64,000 nucleotides of DNA, taken from contig CAKUMO010000011.1 of assembly GCA_934667815.1 (NCBI GenBank), positions 10,663-74,662 on the forward strand, written 5' to 3'. Source of the DNA: an uncultured Oscillospiraceae bacterium (GTDB lineage Bacteria > Bacillota > Clostridia > Oscillospirales > Oscillospiraceae). How positions within the stretch are numbered: position 1 is the stretch's first letter; each line of letters opens with the position of its first letter. This document shows, piece after piece, positions 23,545-32,747 of the stretch. The position numbers and the translations under genes are program-made. The notes under the pieces are model-generated. The model saw only the letters and a list, made by a program, of their open reading frames with translations. It did no database searches and had not been told where the DNA came from.

Positions 23545-26500
23545 ATGTATCTGAAGCAGCTTGAGATTCAGGGCTTTAAGTCCTTTCCGGATAAGACGAC
23601 CGTTTCCTTCGGCCACGATATTACCGCGATCGTCGGCCCGAACGGCAGCGGAAAATCGAATATTTCCGACGCTATTCGCTGGGTCATGGGCGAGCAGAAC
23701 TCCCGTTCGCTGCGTGGACAGAAGATGGAGGACGTTATTTTCGGCGGCACGCAGAAGCGCGGTCCCGTGGGTTTCGCGGAGGCGACGCTGATCCTGGACA
23801 ATTCCGACCGTGCGCTCAAATTCGATGCGGACGAGCTGATGATTACCCGGAGGTATTACCGCTCGGGGGAAAGCGAATACTATATCAACCGTCAGAGCGT
23901 GCGTCTGCGCGACATCAACGAGCTGTTTATGGACACCGGCCTCGGCCGCGAGGGTTATTCCAATATTTCTCAGGGTCGAATCGATGAGATCCTGTCCCTG
24001 AAAAGCACCGATCGCCGCGAGATTTTTGAGGAAGCGGCGGGCATTTCCAAATACCGCCACCGCAAGGAGGAGACGGAGCGCCGCCTTGCCAACACCGAGG
24101 ACAATCTGCTGCGCATCGGGGACAAAATTTCCGAACTCGAGCTTCAGGTCATTCCGCTGAAGGAGCAGGCCGAAAAGGCACAGAAGTATCTGATGCTGCG
24201 CGACGAGCTGAAGGGCGTGGAGGTCGCGGTGTTTTTGCAGAACCTTGACCGCCTCAGCGCCACCGCACGCAAGGCCGAGGAGGATTACAACTCCGCCGTG
24301 TTTATTTTACAGCGGGAGCACGAGGCACTCGACCAGCTTTATGTGACGTCCGAGACCCTGACCTTCGATCTGCACAACCGTGACGTGCAGACCGATCAGC
24401 TCCGAGAGGAGATCTCGCAGATGGAGGCGTTGGCACAGGGCGTGCGGGGCGAGATTGCCGTTCTGCAGACCAACTGCGGCAACAGCAGGGCGAACATTGC
24501 CCGCGTGCAGCAGGAGCTTTCCGAACAGGACAGCCGCAGCGGCGGCATTGCCGAGCAGATTGCATCTTTGAAGGATCGTATGGCGCAGATTGCAAGCGAG
24601 CGGGAAACGGCCGAGCAGGAGCAGCGTGCGGCAGAGGCAGAGGGCAAGCGTCTTGCCGACTCCGCCGACGGCATAACAAAACAATATCTGAGCCTGCGCA
24701 ATGAGCAGGAGCAGCGGCGCGCCGAGCTGTCCGGCCGGCAGGCCGACCTTTCGGCACTGCTCGATGCCATGCGTCTGAACGATGAGCGCCGCACGCAGGC
24801 GCAGGACGACTATGCGGCAGCCAGTGAACGCTGCGAGCAGACTAAAAAACAGTTAAATGCCAGCCGCGCTGCGCTTTCCGATGCGCAGGACGAGGCGACT
24901 GCAGCGAAAAATACCATCGAGGGCTATCGCCTGCGTGCCAAAACCCGCGCCGAGCGGCGCGATGCACTGCAAAAGCAAACGGGGGACACTTCTGTTGCAC
25001 TTGACAGCGTCTCGGCAAAGCTGCGTGTGTTTGAGGAAATGGAGCGCGAATACGAGGGCTTTTCCAAGGCTGTGCGCGTCGTCATGCAGGAGAGCCGCCG
25101 CGGTTCGCTGCGCGGCATCGAAGGGCCGGTCTCCAAGCTTATCCGCGTGGCAGACGAGTATGCGGTCGCGGTCGAGATTGCGCTGGCAAACGCCATGCAG
25201 CAGATCGTCGTTACGGACGAGACTGCGGCCAAGGCGGCTATCGGCTATCTCAAGCGTACCGATGCAGGCCGTGCGACTTTCCTGCCGATGAGCGTGATCC
25301 GCGCACGCCCGCTGAACGAAGCGGGGGTGGAGTCCTGCCGCGGTTTCGTGGGCATAGCTTCGGAACTGGTGCAGTGCGAGCAGAAATATGCCGGGATTTT
25401 GAGCAATTTGCTGGGCAGAACGGTCATCGCCGAGGACATGGATGCGGCGGTCGCGATTGCCAACCGCTTCGGTCACCGCTTCCGCATTGTCACGCTCGAC
25501 GGACAGGTCGTCAATGCCGGCGGCTCCATGACGGGCGGCTCGGTGTCGAAAAATGCGGGCGTGCTGTCCCGTGCCAATGAGATTGAGCGCCTGAAGGGGC
25601 AGCGTGATACGCTCACGCAGAAGCTGAACGGGTTGAAAGCCGAGCTTTCCGAGGCAACGCGTCAGGTACAGCAGGTCGAGTTTGAGCTTTCTGCCGAGGA
25701 AGGCCGCCTGCGCACTGCCGAGGATGAGGTGCTGCGCCTGCAGGGTGAGGAAAAGCAGTATGCTGCACTATACGGTGCGATCCGCGATACCATTGTCTCT
25801 ACGGAGGGCGAACTTGCATCGTTAGATGCCAGAAATAAAAAGGACGGGGAACGAAAAGCTGCGCTCGACGTCCAGATTACAGAGCTAAATCGCAAGCTCG
25901 AAGCCGCCGCACAGGAGCTGGCAGTCCTGTCAGACGGTCAGAGCGTGGCTGCGGAACAGAGCAGCCGCATTTCCGAACGTCTGACGCATATCCGCATGCA
26001 GATCGCGTCGCTGGATGCGGAAAAGACAACTGCACAGGACTCTATCCATCGCTTACAGGGCCTTGAGCAGGCCATGCAGGGCGACCGTGCGCAGAAGCTT
26101 GCACTCGTACAGACCTATTCCGAGGAGCTTGCGGCACTCGAGCGGCAGATCAAAGAGCGCGAGGAGGCGCTGACTGCGCAGAATGCCGCGACCGACACCA
26201 AGCGAGACGCGCTGAAGAACGCGCTTGAGGAGCGCAAGCAGGTCGAGGCGCGCAAGACCTCGGCCGAAAAGGAAGCACAAAACAAGAACCGCGATATTTT
26301 GAATATGGAGCGCGAAAGCGCTCGTCTGGAGGCGAAAAAGACCTCAGCCGAGATGGAAGAAAAGCAGATCATCGATCGGCTGTGGGAGAGCTACGAGCTG
26401 ACGCGCACGACCGCGCCGCAGGCTGCCGCACCCATCGAGAGCGTGCAGGCTGCAAGCAAGCGCGTCGCGGAGCTGAAACGCAAAATTTCCGCGCTCGGTA

Positions 26501-27123
26501 CGCCGAACCTCGGCGCCATCGAGGAATACGGCCGCGTTAACGAGCGCTACGAATATCTGACCGGGCAGCGCGATGATGTACTGACCTCCAAACGTGAGCT
26601 TGAGGGCATTATTCAGGACATTACCAAGCAGATGACGGAGATCTTCACCACGGAATTTGCCCGCATCAATACCTATTTTGGCCAGACCTTTACCGAAATG
26701 TTCGGCGGCGGCAAGGGCTCACTCGAGCTGGAGGACACGACGCAGCCGCTGACCTGCGGCATTGAAATTCGCGTCCAGCCGCCCGGCAAGCAGGTCAAGA
26801 CCATCACGCTGCTCTCCGGCGGCGAGAAGGCCTTCGTGGCCATCGCACTGTATTTTGCAATCCTGAAGGTGCGGCCGACGCCGTTCTGCATGCTCGACGA
26901 GATCGACGCGGCTCTGGACGACCGCAATGTCCAGCGCTTTGCCAGCTATATGCGAGGCTTCAGCGGCAGCACGCAGTTTATCGTCATCACGCACCGCCGC
27001 GGCACGATGGAGGAAGCCGACGTGCTCTATGGCGTGACCATGCAGGAGCAGGGTATTTCCAAGATCCTGCATCTGGATTTGAATGAAATGGAGCAGACGC
27101 TCGGAATTATTACGGAGGAATAA
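23545..27123 (+). CDS. smc: Chromosome segregation protein SMC
   Basis: A 1192-residue SMC ATPase. Head halves: Walker A GPNGSGKSN (about 32-40) at the N-end; signature LLSGGEKAFVAIAL and Walker B FCMLDEIDAALDD at the C-end. Two long coiled coils flank a hinge at about residues 515-640 (GIEGPVSKLIRVADEYAVAV ... TGGSVSKNAG). It compacts and segregates the chromosome with ScpA and ScpB, which are not in this window. Full normal length. ftsY follows after 1 base. Confidence 0.97.
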   Translation: MYLKQLEIQGFKSFPDKTTVSFGHDITAIVGPNGSGKSNISDAIRWVMGEQNSRSLRGQKMEDVIFGGTQKRGPVGFAEATLILDNSDRALKFDADELMITRRYYRSGESEYYINRQSVRLRDINELFMDTGLGREGYSNISQGRIDEILSLKSTDRREIFEEAAGISKYRHRKEETERRLANTEDNLLRIGDKISELELQVIPLKEQAEKAQKYLMLRDELKGVEVAVFLQNLDRLSATARKAEEDYNSAVFILQREHEALDQLYVTSETLTFDLHNRDVQTDQLREEISQMEALAQGVRGEIAVLQTNCGNSRANIARVQQELSEQDSRSGGIAEQIASLKDRMAQIASERETAEQEQRAAEAEGKRLADSADGITKQYLSLRNEQEQRRAELSGRQADLSALLDAMRLNDERRTQAQDDYAAASERCEQTKKQLNASRAALSDAQDEATAAKNTIEGYRLRAKTRAERRDALQKQTGDTSVALDSVSAKLRVFEEMEREYEGFSKAVRVVMQESRRGSLRGIEGPVSKLIRVADEYAVAVEIALANAMQQIVVTDETAAKAAIGYLKRTDAGRATFLPMSVIRARPLNEAGVESCRGFVGIASELVQCEQKYAGILSNLLGRTVIAEDMDAAVAIANRFGHRFRIVTLDGQVVNAGGSMTGGSVSKNAGVLSRANEIERLKGQRDTLTQKLNGLKAELSEATRQVQQVEFELSAEEGRLRTAEDEVLRLQGEEKQYAALYGAIRDTIVSTEGELASLDARNKKDGERKAALDVQITELNRKLEAAAQELAVLSDGQSVAAEQSSRISERLTHIRMQIASLDAEKTTAQDSIHRLQGLEQAMQGDRAQKLALVQTYSEELAALERQIKEREEALTAQNAATDTKRDALKNALEERKQVEARKTSAEKEAQNKNRDILNMERESARLEAKKTSAEMEEKQIIDRLWESYELTRTTAPQAAAPIESVQAASKRVAELKRKISALGTPNLGAIEEYGRVNERYEYLTGQRDDVLTSKRELEGIIQDITKQMTEIFTTEFARINTYFGQTFTEMFGGGKGSLELEDTTQPLTCGIEIRVQPPGKQVKTITLLSGGEKAFVAIALYFAILKVRPTPFCMLDEIDAALDDRNVQRFASYMRGFSGSTQFIVITHRRGTMEEADVLYGVTMQEQGISKILHLDLNEMEQTLGIITEE

Positions 27124-27124
27124 T

Positions 27125-28030
<906 letters not shown>

Positions 28031-28041
28031 GGAGGAAGGAT

Positions 28042-28755
28042 ATGAGAACAGACGGCAGAGCGGCAGACGAAATGCGCAAGGTCAAGGCGACGCTCGGCTT
28101 TTCCAAATTTGCCGAGGGAAGCTGCCTGATCGAGATCGGAGACACGATGGTGCTTTGCAATGCGTCCGTCGAGGAACGCGTACCGCCGCACGTGACCAGC
28201 GGCGGCTGGGTGACGGCGGAATACTCCATGCTGCCGCGCGCCAACCGTGAGCGCAGCAAGCGCGATATTTCCAAGCTCAAGCTCTCGGGCCGCAGCGCGG
28301 AGATCCAGCGCCTTATCGGCCGCAGCCTGCGCAGTGCGATTGATCTGGAAGCGCTCGGTCAGCGCACGGTCACGATCGACTGCGATGTTTTACAGGGCGA
28401 CGGCGGCACGCGCACGGCGTCCGTGACGGGCGGCTTCATCGCGCTGGCACTGGCCTGCCGCAGACTCATGGAGCAAGGAAAGATCACACAAATGCCGCTG
28501 AAAACTTACGTTTCAGGCATTTCGGCGGGCATTGTGCGCAATGAAGCGATGCTTGACCTGTGCTACGAGGAGGATTCCCGTGCGCTGGTCGATCTCAATT
28601 GCGTCATGACCGCCGAGGGAGATCTCATCGAATTGCAGGCTACGGGCGAGGGCAGGCCTTTCACCATCGAGGAACAGCGCAAGCTTATCGCGCTCTGCCG
28701 CAAGGGCAACGCCGTCCTCACGCAGATGCAGCGCCGCTGCTTGGGGGCATTATAA
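28042..28755 (+). CDS. rph: Ribonuclease PH
   Basis: A 237-residue phosphorolytic 3'-5' exoribonuclease that trims tRNA ends. The start MRTDGRAADEMRKVKATLGF, AEYSMLPRANRERS (phosphate-binding Arg region), DCDVLQGDGGTRTASVTGG and GEGRPFTIEEQRKLI are all family signatures. GGAGGAAGG lies ahead of the ATG. It overlaps the next gene by one base. Confidence 0.96.
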   Translation: MRTDGRAADEMRKVKATLGFSKFAEGSCLIEIGDTMVLCNASVEERVPPHVTSGGWVTAEYSMLPRANRERSKRDISKLKLSGRSAEIQRLIGRSLRSAIDLEALGQRTVTIDCDVLQGDGGTRTASVTGGFIALALACRRLMEQGKITQMPLKTYVSGISAGIVRNEAMLDLCYEEDSRALVDLNCVMTAEGDLIELQATGEGRPFTIEEQRKLIALCRKGNAVLTQMQRRCLGAL

Positions 28756-29351
28756 TGAAACTGATCGTTGCGAGCAATAACGCCCATAAGGTTGCCGAGC
28801 TGGATGCGATCTTATCGGCGCTGGGCTTTGAAGTCTGTTCTCTCAAAGAAGCCGGATTGCACGTCGAGCCGGAGGAGACCGGAGAGACGTTTGAAGAAAA
28901 TTCGTATATCAAGGCGAGGGCCACACTCGAGGCCAGCGGCTGCGCCACGGTCGCGGACGATTCCGGATTGATGGTCAGAGCGCTGAATGGTGCGCCGGGG
29001 GTACGCTCCGCGCGCTACGGCGGGTTGGATTCCGATCGCGCTCGTCTGGAGCTGCTGTTGCACAACATGGAGCACGAGGACGACCGCGCCGCCTGCTTTG
29101 TCAGCGTCATCACGCTGCTGCTGCCGAACGGCAGAAAGATCGTCGCGCGCGGCGAATGTCCGGGTGAGCTGCTGCGTGAGGCGCACGGCGAGGGCGGCTT
29201 CGGCTATGACCCGATTTTTTATATTCCCGAGGCGGGCTGCACCTTTGCGGAAATGCCCGCAGAACAGAAAAACAGAATTTCTCACCGCGCCAGAGCGTTA
29301 AAGCTCTTGGCGGAGAAAATCGGAAAGGAGCAATGGGATGCTGACGAGTAA
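28755..29351 (+). CDS. rdgB: XTP/dITP diphosphatase (RdgB/HAM1 family)
   Basis: A 198-residue house-cleaning pyrophosphatase hydrolysing non-canonical purine nucleotides. LIVASNNAHKVAEL at the start, TVADDSGLMVRALNGAPGV and GEGGFGYDPIFYIPE are signatures. The rph-rdgB order is common in Firmicutes. Start ATG at 28755 shares its A with the rph stop; the longer upstream frame is an rph shadow. Confidence 0.95.
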   Translation: MKLIVASNNAHKVAELDAILSALGFEVCSLKEAGLHVEPEETGETFEENSYIKARATLEASGCATVADDSGLMVRALNGAPGVRSARYGGLDSDRARLELLLHNMEHEDDRAACFVSVITLLLPNGRKIVARGECPGELLREAHGEGGFGYDPIFYIPEAGCTFAEMPAEQKNRISHRARALKLLAEKIGKEQWDADE

Positions 29352-29781
29352 AGAACGCGCCGATCTGCGTGCGCAGGCCAACACACTGGAGACAACTCTG
29401 ATGGTCGGCAAGGGCGGCGTGACCGAGCAGGTCATCGCAGAGGCCAGAACTCAGCTCACTGCGCGCGAGCTGGTCAAGGGCCGCGTGCTGGAGGCGGCGT
29501 TAATGAGTGCAAGAGAGGTATCCGACGAGCTGTGTCAGGCGCTCAATGCCGAGGGCATTCAGACGGTCGGCTCGAAGTTCGTGATTTATAAAAAGTCCGA
29601 GAAAAAGACACAGGAGGCCGCGCGTGCCGCGCGACTTCTGAAGAAAAAGGCGGAAAATCCCGTCCGCCGCGGCGCACAGGAACGCCGTCGTCAGGCCAAG
29701 GAGCTGCGTGAAAAGCGCAACGAGTACTTCCGCCAGGCAGCCATTCAGGCGGCGATCGACCGGCGCAACGGCAAAAAGTAA
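29338..29781 (+). CDS. yhbY: Ribosome assembly RNA-binding protein YhbY with basic tail
   Basis: A 147-residue protein. Residues 1-85 are the CRM-type RNA-binding fold (LRAQANTLETTLMVGKGGVT, ELVKGRVLEAA, VGSKFVIYKK). Typical YhbY ends near residue 97; here an extra 50 residues rich in Arg, Lys and Ala (RRGAQERRRQAKELREKRNE) follow and should form a basic helix. The start lies inside the end of rdgB (14-base overlap). Confidence 0.9.
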   Translation: MLTSKERADLRAQANTLETTLMVGKGGVTEQVIAEARTQLTARELVKGRVLEAALMSAREVSDELCQALNAEGIQTVGSKFVIYKKSEKKTQEAARAARLLKKKAENPVRRGAQERRRQAKELREKRNEYFRQAAIQAAIDRRNGKK

Positions 29782-29785
29782 GCCT

Positions 29786-30973
29786 ATGGCGAGAATCGGT
29801 ATTTTCGGCGGCAGCTTCAACCCGCCGCACCGCGGGCATGTGCTTGCCCTGCGGGAATTTCAGGAAAAGCTGGGCTTGGACGAGCTGTTTGTCATTCCGG
29901 CAAACGACCCGCCGCATAAGACGCTCAGCGCCAATTCTCCGGATGCTTTGCAGCGCTTTGTCCTGACGGAGCTTGCCTGCGCTGACATTGCAAAATGCAC
30001 TGTCAGCGATATGGAACTCAGGCGTGAGGGCAAGAGCTACACGGCAGACACCGTTCTCGAGCTGCGCACGCGCTTTGCCGCGGACGAGTTGTTTTTGCTC
30101 ATGGGAACGGATATGTTCCTCGGCTTTGAGAAATGGTACAGCCCGGAGGTCATCTGCAAGGAGACCACGCTCGTTGTGGCGCACCGTGCCGAGGACGACA
30201 GGGAAGTCCTTGAGCAGCAGGCACAGCGGCTTCGCGAACGCTTCGGCGCCCGCGTTGTGTGGCTGGAAAACGATTTTCTGCCCTATTCCTCGACCTCCGT
30301 GCGTGCCATGCTGGCCTTCGGCGCCGGACGTAGCTATGTCAGCCCGTTAGTATATGACGAGATCGAGCGGCGCAGACTGTATTATGTCGGGCACGATCTG
30401 AAAAATCTGCCCTTTGATGAGCTTTCGCGCGTCAGCCTGAGCCTGCATAAGGCCAAGCGTGTTCCGCATGCCGCCGGGTGCAGCCAAACGGCGGCGGAGC
30501 TGGCACAGCGATTCGGCGCGGATACCGATGCCGCGCGTCGCGCGGGCATTCTGCATGACGTGACAAAAGCGCTTACGCCGTCGGAGCAGTTGCAATTGTG
30601 CGAGACATATGGTATGATGCTTTCTGATTTTGAACGTAAAAATGCCAAGCTCCTGCACGCAAAGACCGGCGCTGCGGTAGCGGAGCGTGTGTTTGGGGAA
30701 AGTCCGGAGGTCTGCAAGGCCATCCGCTGGCACACGACCGGCCGTGCAGGCATGAACACGCTGGAAAAAATCATCTACCTTGCCGATTACATGGAGCCGA
30801 ACCGCGATTTTCCGGGTGTGGAAAAGCTGCGCACCGCAGCGCAGACCGATCTGGACGCGGCTGTGGCGCTGGGACTGGAGATGTCCGTGGAGCAGCTTCG
30901 TGAGCGCGGCCGGGAGGTCGATGAAAATTCTCTTGCAGCCCTAAAGGAACTCAAAGAAAGGACGAGTGAGTAA
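29786..30973 (+). CDS. nadD: Fused nicotinate-nucleotide adenylyltransferase NadD / YqeK-type HD hydrolase
   Basis: A 395-residue fusion. Residues 1 to about 205 are NadD: GIFGGSFNPPHRGHV (HxGH site), FVIPANDPPHK, LLMGTDMF and YSSTSVRAML. Residues about 210-395 are the YqeK HD domain: LHKAKRVPHAAGC, ARRAGILHDVTKA (HD), RWHTTGRAGM, IIYLADYMEPNRDF; YqeK proteins hydrolyse Ap4A. In Bacillus these are adjacent separate genes (nadD-yqeK), so the fusion keeps the order. The ATG at 29786 begins the NadD fold; the upstream frame is a yhbY shadow. One-base overlap with the LCP gene. Confidence 0.93.
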   Translation: MARIGIFGGSFNPPHRGHVLALREFQEKLGLDELFVIPANDPPHKTLSANSPDALQRFVLTELACADIAKCTVSDMELRREGKSYTADTVLELRTRFAADELFLLMGTDMFLGFEKWYSPEVICKETTLVVAHRAEDDREVLEQQAQRLRERFGARVVWLENDFLPYSSTSVRAMLAFGAGRSYVSPLVYDEIERRRLYYVGHDLKNLPFDELSRVSLSLHKAKRVPHAAGCSQTAAELAQRFGADTDAARRAGILHDVTKALTPSEQLQLCETYGMMLSDFERKNAKLLHAKTGAAVAERVFGESPEVCKAIRWHTTGRAGMNTLEKIIYLADYMEPNRDFPGVEKLRTAAQTDLDAAVALGLEMSVEQLRERGREVDENSLAALKELKERTSE

Positions 30974-32367
30974 TGAAGCTATTCGGAAACAGCAGCCGCA
31001 AACGCTATGACAACGTCTCGCAGCGGTCTGCACAGAACGCGAATACCCGTCAGCCGCAGCGCAGTGCGCCTAAAAAATCCGGCGGCATGAGCGGCCGTGC
31101 AAAGGGCACGATTCTGCTGACGTTTTCCATCTGCGTTTTCCTCGGCGCGATCGTGATGTGCCTGTCCGTGCTTTACAGCAGCGCGGCGGTCGCACCCTCG
31201 AATAACAACCGCAATCACAATACCCGCGTGGATGTCGATCCCAGCTCCGGCAGCACCGCGACCATCCCGCAGAATAACGACGGCGAGACCGTCGAGAACA
31301 CGGACGACGGCGTGTTCAATATTCTTATCTGCGGCACGGACGGCGACGGCGGCCGCACGGACACCATCATCATTGCAAACCTGAACACCGGCACGAATGA
31401 AGTCTCGCTTCTGAGTATCCCGCGCGACACCTATATTTACGGTGATTATTATCTTCCCAAGATCAATTCCGTCTACGGCTCTGCCGGTATGGGTGAGAAG
31501 GGAATCCGCGCGCTGGAGGACAAGATCGGCAAGACCTTCGGCATCTGGATGGACGGCTATGTGCTGGTCGATCTGGAGGCCTTTGAGAAGATTGTCGATA
31601 TGGTCGGCGGCGTTTATGTGGAAGTTCCGATGAACATGAACTACGACGACCCGACGCAGGATCTCTATATCCATCTGCAAAAGGGCTGGCAGACGCTCGA
31701 CGGCGCGCACGCCATTCAGCTTTGCCGCTACCGTTCCGGCTACGCTACGGCCGATATCCGCCGCACCGAGGTGCAGCAGTCTTTCCTGAAGGCACTTGCC
31801 AAGAAGTGCGTTGAGACGATCTCCATCTCGCAGATCCCGGAATATGCAAAGATTTTTTCTGAGTATGTCCGCACCGACCTGACACTGGGCAACATCATCT
31901 ATTTTGCCCGCCGTCTGACGCAGTGTAATTTTGACAATATGTATACCGTGACGCTGCCCGGCGAGGGCGTGCGCGTGAACGGCGGCGACTATTATGAGAT
32001 CTGGCCGAACAAGACGCTGGAGATTCTCAATGCGCACTTTATTCCGGACAAGAATCACCCCCTGACCAGCTATGATCTGAATATCCGTCAGGCAAACGGC
32101 GGCAGCACGAGCGACACCAAGGCAACCGAACCTTCGAGCACAACGGAGCCGACCGAACCGAGCAAGACCGAACCGACGTCGCCGTCAACACCGACCGAGC
32201 CGACGACTCCTACCACAACCGAGCCGACCAAGCCCACGGATCCCACCACGCCGACCGAGCCTACAACCCCGTCGGAGTCCAAGCCGACGGAATCTACGAC
32301 ACCGACGGAGCCGACCGAGCCTACGGATGAACCGCCCCGCGTCGAGCCGGAGCCAGGCCGCGGCTAA
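30973..32367 (+). CDS. LytR-CpsA-Psr (LCP) family cell-wall glycopolymer ligase
   Basis: A 464-residue type II membrane protein: cytoplasmic basic N-terminus, one helix at about residues 46-68, an LCP domain at about 115-320 (CGTDGDGGRTDTI, LLSIPRDTYI, CRYRSGYATADIRRTEVQQ with its catalytic-site Arg residues) and an 85-residue Thr/Glu/Pro tail (TEPTEP repeats) that could span the wall. LCP enzymes attach teichoic-acid-like polymers to peptidoglycan. It lies in the conserved nadD-yqeK-lytR-rsfS order. Confidence 0.93.
   Translation: MKLFGNSSRKRYDNVSQRSAQNANTRQPQRSAPKKSGGMSGRAKGTILLTFSICVFLGAIVMCLSVLYSSAAVAPSNNNRNHNTRVDVDPSSGSTATIPQNNDGETVENTDDGVFNILICGTDGDGGRTDTIIIANLNTGTNEVSLLSIPRDTYIYGDYYLPKINSVYGSAGMGEKGIRALEDKIGKTFGIWMDGYVLVDLEAFEKIVDMVGGVYVEVPMNMNYDDPTQDLYIHLQKGWQTLDGAHAIQLCRYRSGYATADIRRTEVQQSFLKALAKKCVETISISQIPEYAKIFSEYVRTDLTLGNIIYFARRLTQCNFDNMYTVTLPGEGVRVNGGDYYEIWPNKTLEILNAHFIPDKNHPLTSYDLNIRQANGGSTSDTKATEPSSTTEPTEPSKTEPTSPSTPTEPTTPTTTEPTKPTDPTTPTEPTTPSESKPTESTTPTEPTEPTDEPPRVEPEPGRG
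32098..32364 (+). repeat. Low-complexity Thr-Glu-Pro coding repeats
   Basis: The 3' end of the LCP gene is an imperfect short repeat built on ACC-GAG-CCG-type codons, encoding TEPT/TPTEP units. Such tracts change length easily by slippage. Confidence 0.8.
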
Positions 32368-32381
32368 GAAAGGAAAATACT

Positions 32382-32747
32382 ATGGAATATACTCCCAAAC
32401 AGATTGCCCTTCGCGCTGCGAAGGCGCTTGACGACCGCAAGGGCCTGGACATCCGTCTGCTTGAGGTGGCGGATGTGACCAGTATCGCGGACTATTTCCT
32501 GATCTGCACCGGTACCTCCAACACGCATGTCAAGACGCTCTGTGATGCGGTCGAGGCCGCCGTGGACGAGCTGCACGAGCCGCTGCTGCACCGAGAGGGG
32601 CATCGCGGCGGAACGTGGGTGCTGCTGGATTTCGGCTGTGTGGTCGTGCATGTATTTACGAACGAGACCCGCGAATTTTACGACTTGGAGCGCCTCTGGA
32701 ACGACGCGACGCAAATTCCCGTTTCTTTTGAGGAGGAAGCAAAGTGA
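32382..32747 (+). CDS. rsfS: Ribosomal silencing factor RsfS
   Basis: A 121-residue protein binding ribosomal protein uL14 to block subunit joining. [49 protein letters not shown] and [11 protein letters not shown] are family hallmarks. AGGAAA precedes the ATG. Its stop overlaps the GTG start of leuS (GTGA). Confidence 0.96.
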   Translation: MEYTPKQIALRAAKALDDRKGLDIRLLEVADVTSIADYFLICTGTSNTHVKTLCDAVEAAVDELHEPLLHREGHRGGTWVLLDFGCVVVHVFTNETREFYDLERLWNDATQIPVSFEEEAK

